A stretch of 12,755 nt of DNA from JANXVY01 sp034408685 (lineage in GTDB: Bacteria > Pseudomonadota > Alphaproteobacteria > Rhizobiales > Hyphomicrobiaceae), in contig JAWXCP010000135.1 of the NCBI GenBank assembly GCA_034408685.1, forward strand, positions 1 through 12,755. Reading direction: 5' to 3'. The notes beneath the pieces are model-generated. The model saw nothing but the letters and a program-made list of their open reading frames with translations. It was not told the DNA's origin and did not search any database. Made by a program: the position numbers and the translations under genes. Shown here piece by piece: positions 7,608 through 12,755 of this stretch (positions are counted from its first letter, which is position 1; every line of letters starts with the position of its first letter).

Positions 7608-8036
7608 ATGCGGATCGTATTTGACACCAGCGTGATGGTTGCGGCTCTACGCAGCCGCCATGGTGCGTCCCGGCTTTGGCTTGCAAGTACGCTTCGTGGC
7701 GAACACACGGCGTTGGTGTCCGTCCCACTTGTTCTCGAATATGAGGCAGTTTTGACCCGGCCTGAGCATCTGGAACCGAGCGGGCTTACCACCGAACAAG
7801 TCGGGCTACTTCTAGACGGTCTATGCTCGGTCGCCGTGCATGTCGACATCGCTTACCTCTGGAGGCCGCAGCTCCGCGATCCCGACGATGAAATGGTCCT
7901 TGAAGCCGCCGCCTTGGGCCGCGCCGACCTGCTGTTGACATTCAATGTCCGGGATTTTTCAGGTGCCGAACGGTTTGGAGTTCGCGCCGTTCGACCAGGT
8001 CCAGCCTGGACGGGTAACTTCGGAGAAGCGATATGA
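7608..8036 (+). CDS. PIN-domain toxin (COG1569 type)
   Basis: A 142-residue PIN-domain protein of the 'putative toxin component, PIN family' group; PIN toxins are Mg-dependent ribonucleases. The acidic active-site set is visible: Asp6 in MRIVFDTSVMVAALRS, Glu44 in PLVLEYEAVL, Asp94 in RDPDDEMVLEAA and Asp116 in LLTFNVRDFSGA. The last codon and stop overlap the next gene (ATGA), with the toxin first and the antitoxin second, as is common for this PIN/RHH pairing. The start at 7608 matches the family's first strand; ATG 7593 is in frame as well, and neither has a clear Shine-Dalgarno. TATGCT at 7592-7597 could be a -10 giving a very short leader. It is divergent from yjdM with a 94-base spacer. 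All key residues are kept, so it may be active. Confidence 0.86.
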   Translation: MRIVFDTSVMVAALRSRHGASRLWLASTLRGEHTALVSVPLVLEYEAVLTRPEHLEPSGLTTEQVGLLLDGLCSVAVHVDIAYLWRPQLRDPDDEMVLEAAALGRADLLLTFNVRDFSGAERFGVRAVRPGPAWTGNFGEAI

Positions 8037-8275
8037 CGACATCGAACTATGCCCTCCGCCTGCAAGCGAGCCTGAAAACGCAAGCAGAGGCGTTGGCTGC
8101 GGCAGAAGGGACGACGCTAAATCAATTCATCAACGTCGCCGTGGCGGAGAAAATCGCCGCGCTGAAGACGCTCGACTATCTGCGTGAACGGGCGGCGAGA
8201 GGCAGTGCCGATGAGGCGCTGGCAATTCTCGAATCTGCCGGGCGGGACCAGAACGTCGTAATTGAGGGGGATTAG
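8033..8275 (+). CDS. RHH/HicB-like antitoxin partner of the PIN toxin
   Basis: An 80-residue protein beginning SNYALRLQASLKTQAEALAA followed by GTTLNQFINVAVAEKIAAL. This is a short beta strand plus two helices in the ribbon-helix-helix pattern seen in antitoxins encoded beside COG1569 PIN toxins. The Asn-Gln-Phe-Ile-Asn core is typical. The C-terminal ~30 residues are acidic/Ala-rich and probably bind the toxin. Its ATG overlaps the toxin stop by four bases, so the two are translated together. The expected roles are DNA binding at the module's own promoter and toxin neutralisation. Confidence 0.8.
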   Translation: MTTSNYALRLQASLKTQAEALAAAEGTTLNQFINVAVAEKIAALKTLDYLRERAARGSADEALAILESAGRDQNVVIEGD

Positions 8276-8305
8276 CCGTCCAAATCCTTTAAGCCTCGGA
8301 AACGA

Positions 8306-8743
8306 TTAGTTCCGCCCTGCTCGTTCTATTTGTGCGAAGAAGGCGGATGCTTTCTGCTTAGCATTTGCGATGGCCTCTTTGCTGAAAGCAGCCTCCATTC
8401 CTATTCCTTGAGACTCCTCTAATTGCTTCCAACTGCAATCGACCAGCACGCTACAATGACCACCCAACAAGCGCATATCTCGTTGATCCTCCTCAACGTA
8501 TAGCCGGAACTCAACTGTGCAACGAAGCCATTCTGGATCATCTTCATTGCGGATTAGTCTTACGTCGTAGCTATCAATCTGGCTGGCGACGGGATCAAAG
8601 CGAAACTTGTGTACCGTCAGCAGCTCATCGATCCAAGCCTGCATTTCCCCTATAGCCGCTTTCTGGTGTGGCTTGGTCTCGTGCAGTTTCAGTTCGATTA
8701 AGTACGTAGGTGGACTTTGTCGTCCCATAAGCCAATCAAACAT
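8306..8743 (-). CDS. Unknown protein, low-GC gene directly behind nuoD
   Basis: A 145-residue protein I do not recognise. It begins MFDWLMGRQSPPTYLIELKL and is soluble, with mixed alpha/beta character: predicted helix (HQKAAIGEMQAWIDELLTVH), strands (DSYDVRLIRN; WLRCTVEFRLYVEE), and a C-terminal helix (AIANAKQKASAFFAQIERAG). No signal peptide or membrane segment is seen. AAGG 8 bases before the ATG at 8743 overlaps the nuoD stop (TAA), so it should be translated from the nuoD message; an in-frame ATG at 8773 would overlap nuoD by 20 bases and lacks support. Base composition differs: sampled lines here are about 42-52% GC against about 65% in nuoD, suggesting acquisition by transfer. It is not a known complex I accessory protein that I can name. 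Confidence 0.72.
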   Translation of the reverse strand: MFDWLMGRQSPPTYLIELKLHETKPHQKAAIGEMQAWIDELLTVHKFRFDPVASQIDSYDVRLIRNEDDPEWLRCTVEFRLYVEEDQRDMRLLGGHCSVLVDCSWKQLEESQGIGMEAAFSKEAIANAKQKASAFFAQIERAGRN

Positions 8744-8753
8744 TCGACTCGCC

Positions 8754-10019
8754 TTACCGATCGATTTCTCCAAACACCACGTCGAGCGAGCCGATAACGG
8801 CGGACACGTCGGCCAGCATGTGGCCGCGCGTCATGTGGTCCATGGCGGCGAGGTGCGGGAAGCCCGGCGCGCGGATCTTGCAGCGGTAGGGCTTCGAGCC
8901 GCCGTCCGACACGAGATAGACGCCAAACTCGCCCTTGGGCGCTTCCACGCAGGCATAGACCTCGCCTTCGGGCACGCGCACGCCTTCCGTGTAGAGCTTG
9001 AAATGGTGGATCAGCCCCTCCATCGAGCGCTTCATCTCGGGGCGCGTTGGCGGCACGACCTTCTTGTCGGTGGCGACGTGAGGACCGGCGCCAGATGGAG
9101 ACCGCAACAGGTCGCAGCATTGGCGCATGATCTTCACGCTCTCGCGCATTTCCTGCATGCGGATCAGATAGCGATCATAGCAATCGCCGTTTTTGCCGAT
9201 GGGGATGTCGAAATCCATCTCGGCATAGCACTCATAGGGCTGCGACTTGCGCAGGTCCCATGCCGCGCCCGAGCCGCGCACCATGACGCCCGAGAAGCCC
9301 AGCGCGAAGCAGTCTTCAAGCGTGACGACGCCGATATCGACGTTGCGCTGCTTGAAGATGCGGTTGTGGGTCAGCAGGCCCTCGATATCGTCGAGCACCT
9401 TGGGATGGCTGTCGCAAAACGCGGCGATGTCGTCGATCAACTCCGGCGGTAGGTCTTGGTGGACGCCACCGAAGCGGAAATACTTGGCATGCATCCGCGC
9501 GCCCGACGCGCGCTCGTAAAACACCATCAGCTTTTCGCGCTCTTCAAAGCCCCACAATGGCGGGGTCAACGCGCCGACGTCCATCGCCTGCGTGGTGACG
9601 TTGAGCAGATGCGACAGCAGCCGCCCGATCTCGCAATAGAGCACGCGGATCAACTGCGCCCGGCGCGGGACCTCGAGGCCGAGCAATTTTTCGGCAGCAA
9701 GGCAGAACGCGTGCTCCTGATTCATCGGCGCGACGTAATCGAGCCGGTCGAAATAGCCGATGGCCTGCAGATACGTCTTGTGCTCGATCAGCTTCTCGGT
9801 ACCACGATGGAGCAGGCCGATATGCGGGTCGACCCGCTCCACGACCTCGCCGTCGAGTTCGAGCACGAGGCGCAGCACGCCGTGGGCCGCCGGGTGCTGC
9901 GGACCAAAGTTGATGTTGAACTGGCGAATGTCGGTTTCGCCGGATTTCGACACCCTGGCGTCCGGGGCGGGTACAGGTGCTGTCGTGTCGATTTTGGCTG
10001 GGATCGCGCCGTCTGCCAT
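8754..10019 (-). CDS. nuoD: NADH-quinone oxidoreductase subunit D (49-kDa)
   Basis: A ~421-residue NuoD, a peripheral-arm subunit of respiratory complex I that helps form the quinone-binding cavity. Diagnostic segments are all present: INFGPQHPAAHGVLRL, HIGLLHRGTEKLIEHKTYLQ, YFDRLDYVAPMNQEHAFCLA, LLSHLLNVTTQAMDVGALTP, FEEREKLMVFYERASGARMH, NRIFKQRNVDIG, FSGVMVRGSGAAWDLRKSQP, CYDRYLIRMQEMRESVKIM, PKGEFGVYLVSDG and the terminal LGSLDVVFGEIDR equivalent (IGSLDVVFGEIDR). The protein looks complete and functional. The start is uncertain: ATG 10019 (MADGAIPAKID) is the family-like choice, while GTG 10046 would overlap the stop of the upstream Uma2 gene; neither has a clear Shine-Dalgarno. The neighbours are odd, since nuoC and nuoE do not flank it (see findings). 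Confidence 0.96.
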   Translation of the reverse strand: MADGAIPAKIDTTAPVPAPDARVSKSGETDIRQFNINFGPQHPAAHGVLRLVLELDGEVVERVDPHIGLLHRGTEKLIEHKTYLQAIGYFDRLDYVAPMNQEHAFCLAAEKLLGLEVPRRAQLIRVLYCEIGRLLSHLLNVTTQAMDVGALTPPLWGFEEREKLMVFYERASGARMHAKYFRFGGVHQDLPPELIDDIAAFCDSHPKVLDDIEGLLTHNRIFKQRNVDIGVVTLEDCFALGFSGVMVRGSGAAWDLRKSQPYECYAEMDFDIPIGKNGDCYDRYLIRMQEMRESVKIMRQCCDLLRSPSGAGPHVATDKKVVPPTRPEMKRSMEGLIHHFKLYTEGVRVPEGEVYACVEAPKGEFGVYLVSDGGSKPYRCKIRAPGFPHLAAMDHMTRGHMLADVSAVIGSLDVVFGEIDR

Positions 10020-10042
10020 GATGAGTGTGCCGCAAAAAGCCG

Positions 10043-10639
10043 TCACGAGGACGGGAATTGGTCTGCTGGAATAAGCTCTACGCCTCGATAGATGTCGTCG
10101 ATCGCAAGAGCAAGCTGCAGACCGTCAACCGTGATGGTATCGCCCGCGCCAAATTCGACGGGTTGGTCGGGAAACCGGCAGTCGGCAGCGCGAACCCAGG
10201 CGAGGCAAACGGGTTCGCTCTGGCTGGCGACAATGTAACCCTGAAGCGAGCCGAGCGAGAGATATTCGGTCGGCTTGATGTCGAGGTCGGTCCGAACGGT
10301 CGATGGCGATAGCACTTCCACGATAACCGAAGGCGCGGTCGTCCAGCGCTGGTGGTTGGCCTCCGACGTCGGCGAAACCACCACGTCGCCGAAACGGATG
10401 GTCTTAGCCGTTTCGACGCCCCAATCGGTGAAGACCTCCCATCGGGCGGCGTCGATCCGCGCGAGGAGGGATAGTAAGAACCGTTGCGCGATCCGATAGT
10501 GAACCAGCGTCCCGGCCATCTGCTGCACGATCCGCCCCCCTTCGAATTCGTAGCGTCCCTCCGGCTCGGTCGCGATGAACCGCAAGAAAGCAGCCTTATC
10601 GACAGGCTCGAACACGCTGCGTTTGGATTGTACGTTCAT
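10043..10639 (-). CDS. Uma2-family (DUF820) PD-(D/E)XK-fold nuclease
   Basis: A 198-residue Uma2/DUF820 protein, a restriction-endonuclease-like fold whose biological role is largely unknown. Family features are GRYEFEGGRIVQQMAGTLVH (28-47), the GDVVVSP strand with catalytic-position Asp85, and PSVIVEVLSPSTVRTDLDIK (103-122) with Glu108, Asp118 and Lys122, then EYLSLGSLQGYIVAS. The usual P-D-x-x-V is G-D-V-V-V here, but the Asp is kept, so it could be active. It ends within the alternative start of nuoD (GTGA), so a shared transcript is likely. No Shine-Dalgarno is obvious before the ATG at 10639. It occupies the place where nuoC would be expected. Confidence 0.86.
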   Translation of the reverse strand: MNVQSKRSVFEPVDKAAFLRFIATEPEGRYEFEGGRIVQQMAGTLVHYRIAQRFLLSLLARIDAARWEVFTDWGVETAKTIRFGDVVVSPTSEANHQRWTTAPSVIVEVLSPSTVRTDLDIKPTEYLSLGSLQGYIVASQSEPVCLAWVRAADCRFPDQPVEFGAGDTITVDGLQLALAIDDIYRGVELIPADQFPSS

Positions 10640-11083
10640 GGGGGTTGCCGCTGATCGTTATCGTGATGCGCAGACTACACCGCCCGCACGCACCCGTCAC
10701 CCAGACGCTTCAGTCTACTGCCGCACACCACTCCCGCACGACAGGCCGCCCACGGTCGGCTAGGATCTCATCATTCAGCGGCGGGGCGGTTGCGTGGCGG
10801 GCACGATTTTCCTCAATTACCGATGGGGACAGCAGTCCATGGACGCTGCTCCTGCGCAACAAGCTGTTCGCGCATTTGCGCCGACCGCGTGTTCCACGAT
10901 CTCTCCGGTGTGCCGTGGGCGCGCGTGCGGCCCTATCTCTGATGGCTCAGTTTGCTGGATGGTGGAACCAAGCGTCACAACATCATATAGAGCGCAGTCG
11001 GTTGGAGCAACAGCACATGCGACCTGAGAAGCCCGTCCGGTTGCCGACGCGCTTATCACCCGTGTGCCAACCAACGCGCCGCC
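10640..11083. other. 444-base gap between the two Uma2 genes
   Basis: No intact gene is supported here. A plus-strand frame of 159 codons (10645-11124) has an Arg/Pro/Ser-rich translation with no domain pattern and looks like a non-coding by-product of GC-rich DNA. The one recognisable element is the decayed TIR-domain fragment at 10794-10942. I see nothing identifiable in 10640-10793, which must contain the promoter of the Uma2 gene at 10639 if that gene is not read from further upstream, nor in 10943-11083. Confidence 0.5.
10794..10942 (+). pseudogene. Decayed TIR-domain gene fragment (three frames)
   Basis: Reading three forward frames in succession gives the start of a TIR domain. Frame one (from GTG 10794) reads VAGTIFLNYRW. 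Frame two (10825-10878) reads GDSSPWTLLLRNKLFAHL. Frame three (from 10880) reads ADRVFHDLSGVPWARVRPYL and then stops at 10940-10942. Together they follow the bacterial TIR pattern I-F-L-x-Y-R...DS...L...L...F-G-x-D-R-V-F-x-D-x-x-x-V-P. Removing one G from the GGGG run at 10825-10828 joins the first two segments cleanly (NYRWDSSPW). A two-base loss near 10878 (TTTGCGCC, where TTCGGCGCC would be expected) explains the second shift. The rest of the TIR domain is missing. TIR proteins are NAD-cleaving or signalling parts of bacterial defence; this copy cannot make one. The call rests on pattern memory of the family. Confidence 0.52.
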
Positions 11084-11647
11084 TCACCCACATGCTGCCC
11101 ATATCGGCGCGAGGTCAAGGGTGAGGCCGGGTGGGTCGAGAATGAGGGTTGCACCCGTTACGAACGACGTCCGCACGGTGCCGTCTGTGGCGCGGGCGTG
11201 GTGAACGATCAGCTTCTTCTCCGGCCGCACGATCAGATAGTGCGCGATCGTCGGCACTGAAAAATACTCGTCGAGCTTATCGCCGGTATCGTCCCGCTCG
11301 GACGACGGCGACACGACTTCCGCCACGATCATCGGATCGGGCACGAACAGCGATTTTGCAGCGACCCGTGTCACCGAGACCATCGCATCCGGCTCCCGCC
11401 CACGCGCGCCGCCCCGGGTCTGGATTGCCATGCCGTCGGCCAACGCGTCGCCCGGAAAGCCAGCCGACGCGACCGCGTCCCGCAGAGCGATCCACATCAC
11501 AGACTTTACGCGATTGTGCTCGACACCCTCGGCCGGCATCTCGACGATCCCCCCGTCGATAAACTCGTAGCGCCCGCGCTCCTGCCTCGCCGACCAGGCA
11601 AGGTAGTCCTCGAAGGTCATCAGGTGTTGCTGCTGAGCAAGTGTCAT
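11084..11647 (-). CDS. Uma2-family (DUF820) PD-(D/E)XK-fold nuclease, second copy
   Basis: A 187-residue Uma2/DUF820 protein. It has MTFEDYLAWSARQERGRYEF followed by IDGGIVEMPAEGVEHNRV, the PDAMVSV strand with the catalytic-position Asp, MIVAEVVSPSSERDDTGDKL with the Glu and Lys of the active site, and EYFSVPTIAHYLIVRPEKK. All conserved acidic and basic positions are kept. I start it at ATG 11647; a TTG two codons upstream is the alternative, and no strong ribosome site is visible. It differs clearly from the Uma2 protein at 10043-10639 outside the motifs, so the two are probably separate acquisitions and not a recent duplication. It is transcribed toward nuoD. Confidence 0.87.
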   Translation of the reverse strand: MTLAQQQHLMTFEDYLAWSARQERGRYEFIDGGIVEMPAEGVEHNRVKSVMWIALRDAVASAGFPGDALADGMAIQTRGGARGREPDAMVSVTRVAAKSLFVPDPMIVAEVVSPSSERDDTGDKLDEYFSVPTIAHYLIVRPEKKLIVHHARATDGTVRTSFVTGATLILDPPGLTLDLAPIWAACG

Positions 11648-12077
11648 ATCCAAACGCTAGCACAGCTTGCGCAATGTGCGAACCGGCAGCAAGGACCGCT
11701 CGCCCAAGTCGGTCGGAATTAAACCAACCCGGCCACACCCGCCTTGGCTGCTTTGGCGTTGACCATGGTCTTGAACCGCTCCCACGGCACGACAGCGCGG
11801 CCGTGCGAAAGCGACCGTTTAGACGCGCCTCACCAGCATGATTGCGGAGGGGCTCCCATTAGGCATAGCCCAACCAAATGGCTGAATACGCGAAGACAAA
11901 GCACTTGTTACACAAGACCAAAGTCGACTTTCGATACTGTTTGAGCATGACGCGTGCACCTCAAAAGTATTTCCAAAGAAAGACTAAGCGTTCTTAGGTC
12001 CCTCGGCCGCGTAGCGATCTTGGCCAGATGTCTAATCCTACCGGCCATCTTTCGCAGGTCATTGGGAGTCCACACGC
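11648..12077. other. 430-base gene-poor, lower-GC stretch
   Basis: No intact gene is supported. GC drops to about 45% on the line sampled near 11941-12000. Two weak minus-strand traces are noted. A short frame ending at TAA 11719-11721 reads SHGRAVVPWERFKTMVNAKA at its visible end and could be the tail of a lost gene. A second frame, GTG 12075 to 11908, encodes 55 residues with a basic/Leu-rich helix (RKMAGRIRHLAKIATRPRDL) that vaguely resembles small hypothetical proteins of Rhizobiales. Neither has a ribosome site or family match I can defend. The promoter of the secreted-protein gene at 12078 should lie in the right half. Confidence 0.35.
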
Positions 12078-12695
12078 ATGAAGAATACCTTAGTCGCGCT
12101 TTCGTTGCTGTGTCTTTCATCTGTCGCAGCATTTGCCGACGGCATGAAAGAAGCCAAGCAAATCCTCACCCTCTCCGCCAAAGAATCCGGCCGCCCTTCT
12201 TATTCTAAAGCAACCGCCGTCAAATTCAGTTCCGACGACAACGTATACCTTAAGAGTACGTTGGCTGTAGACTTCACTTACAACAAGGCAACGGCCACAC
12301 TACCGCTTTACCGCGGCCTTGGACCCGACGGCAAAGATGCATATTTCATCATCACTGAGGCTTCCGACCACAAAGTTGCCGACGCATTAGGTGTGAACTA
12401 TGCGCCAAAGATGCGTCACGCGGTAGGAACGCGCGGTGCCATGCCAGTCACCGTCGAAAACGGCCTCATCAAAATGCCGGGCGCCGTTGACTTTTCGCCA
12501 AAATTCGAAGTCGTCGCTGGCTCGCCAAATCCGTTTCCGCCCAAAGTCGCCAAGCCCGGCGCCGTCGCTGATGCCAACTATTCGTCTCTTGCGGTCATGC
12601 CGAGCGGTGTTGTCCTCAACGTTCAAGTCGTGGCCAATGCGAGCGGTGGCCATGATCGCATGCCTCTCCCTTTAGCTCAGGCCAACGCTGCGTGA
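12078..12695 (+). CDS. Secreted protein of unknown function (DUF7482-like), probably shortened
   Basis: A 205-residue protein with a clear Sec signal peptide: MKNT, the hydrophobic LVALSLLCLSSVAAFA, and a likely cut after AFA (residue ~20). GGGAG 9 bases before the ATG supports the start. The mature part contains PLYRGLGPDGKDAYFIITEA, SDHKVADALGVNYAPKM, VDFSPKFEVVAG and VVLNVQVVANASGGHDRM. From memory this matches extracytoplasmic proteins with a repeated 'Y-I-x-T-E/D-A-S-D ... YAPKL' motif (DUF7482 is my best guess). In those proteins the N-A-S/T-G-x-H-D segment is followed by another domain half, but here ten residues (PLPLAQANAA) and a stop follow. I infer 3' truncation or replacement near 12660. 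GC is about 47-50% on sampled lines, unlike the core genes, which suggests horizontal origin. Function unknown. Confidence 0.62.
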   Translation: MKNTLVALSLLCLSSVAAFADGMKEAKQILTLSAKESGRPSYSKATAVKFSSDDNVYLKSTLAVDFTYNKATATLPLYRGLGPDGKDAYFIITEASDHKVADALGVNYAPKMRHAVGTRGAMPVTVENGLIKMPGAVDFSPKFEVVAGSPNPFPPKVAKPGAVADANYSSLAVMPSGVVLNVQVVANASGGHDRMPLPLAQANAA

Positions 12696-12755
12696 ACTGA
12701 GCCGAAGCGGCGGCAGCGGCGGGCGCCATCGATGATCTGGCGCATGGTGCGGGCG

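Noticed and set aside
10645..11124. Plus-strand open frame of 159 codons between the Uma2 genes
   Set aside because: Its composition is Arg/Pro/Ser-rich without a domain. Only one 18-residue segment makes sense, and that is explained by the frameshifted TIR remnant.
11908..12132. Minus-strand 74-codon frame with a basic helix
   Set aside because: It overlaps the signal peptide of the well-started gene at 12078. The similarity to small Rhizobiales proteins is too weak, and no ribosome site is seen.
12677..12755. Minus-strand frame open to the right edge (25 codons, MRQIIDGARRCRRFG...)
   Set aside because: It is too short to judge, since other frames are equally open in this GC-rich end. I could not match it to nuoC or to a transposase.

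Overview
The window comes from a GC-rich alphaproteobacterial chromosome, most likely Hyphomicrobiales (Rhizobiales). The evidence is the rimP-nusA-ylxR order, the alphaproteobacterial style of NusA, Pgk and NuoD, and the dense small accessory genes (Uma2 nucleases, PIN/RHH and ParE-type modules). I see no rRNA, tRNA, CRISPR array or complete insertion sequence.

Left part (1-5451, all minus strand) is housekeeping. In transcription order it runs pgk (phosphoglycerate kinase), gph (HAD phosphoglycolate phosphatase), a 240-base gap, rimP (30S maturation), nusA (transcription elongation/termination) and ylxR (DUF448 RNA-binding protein, cut by the left edge). pgk-gph and rimP-nusA-ylxR are tightly packed, with ribosome sites lying in or overlapping the preceding stop codons. 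RimP, NusA and YlxR all carry long acidic Ala/Asp/Glu-rich low-complexity extensions.

Middle part (about 5632-8743) is an accessory island. An addiction-module antitoxin is followed by a ParE/RelE-like toxin whose last conserved motif sits in another frame, so the toxin is a probable pseudogene. Next come a pirin-family cupin and a convergent yjdM (PhnA-like zinc-ribbon protein). A PIN-domain toxin with an overlapping RHH antitoxin follows, then a low-GC gene of unknown function on the minus strand.

Right part (8754-12755) holds an intact nuoD (complex I 49-kDa subunit) without nuoC or nuoE beside it. A Uma2-family nuclease gene ends exactly at the start region of nuoD. Behind it lies a decayed TIR-domain gene (readable in three frames), a second Uma2 gene, a low-GC gene-poor stretch, and a secreted protein of unknown function that looks shortened at its C-terminus close to the window edge.

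The core genes work in translation/transcription and central carbon metabolism. The accessory genes look like successive insertions of defence or addiction functions, several now broken. I found no convincing complete novel system. The best leads are the split of nuoD from its operon by Uma2 genes, the decayed TIR gene between two Uma2 genes, and the broken toxin beside an intact-looking antitoxin.
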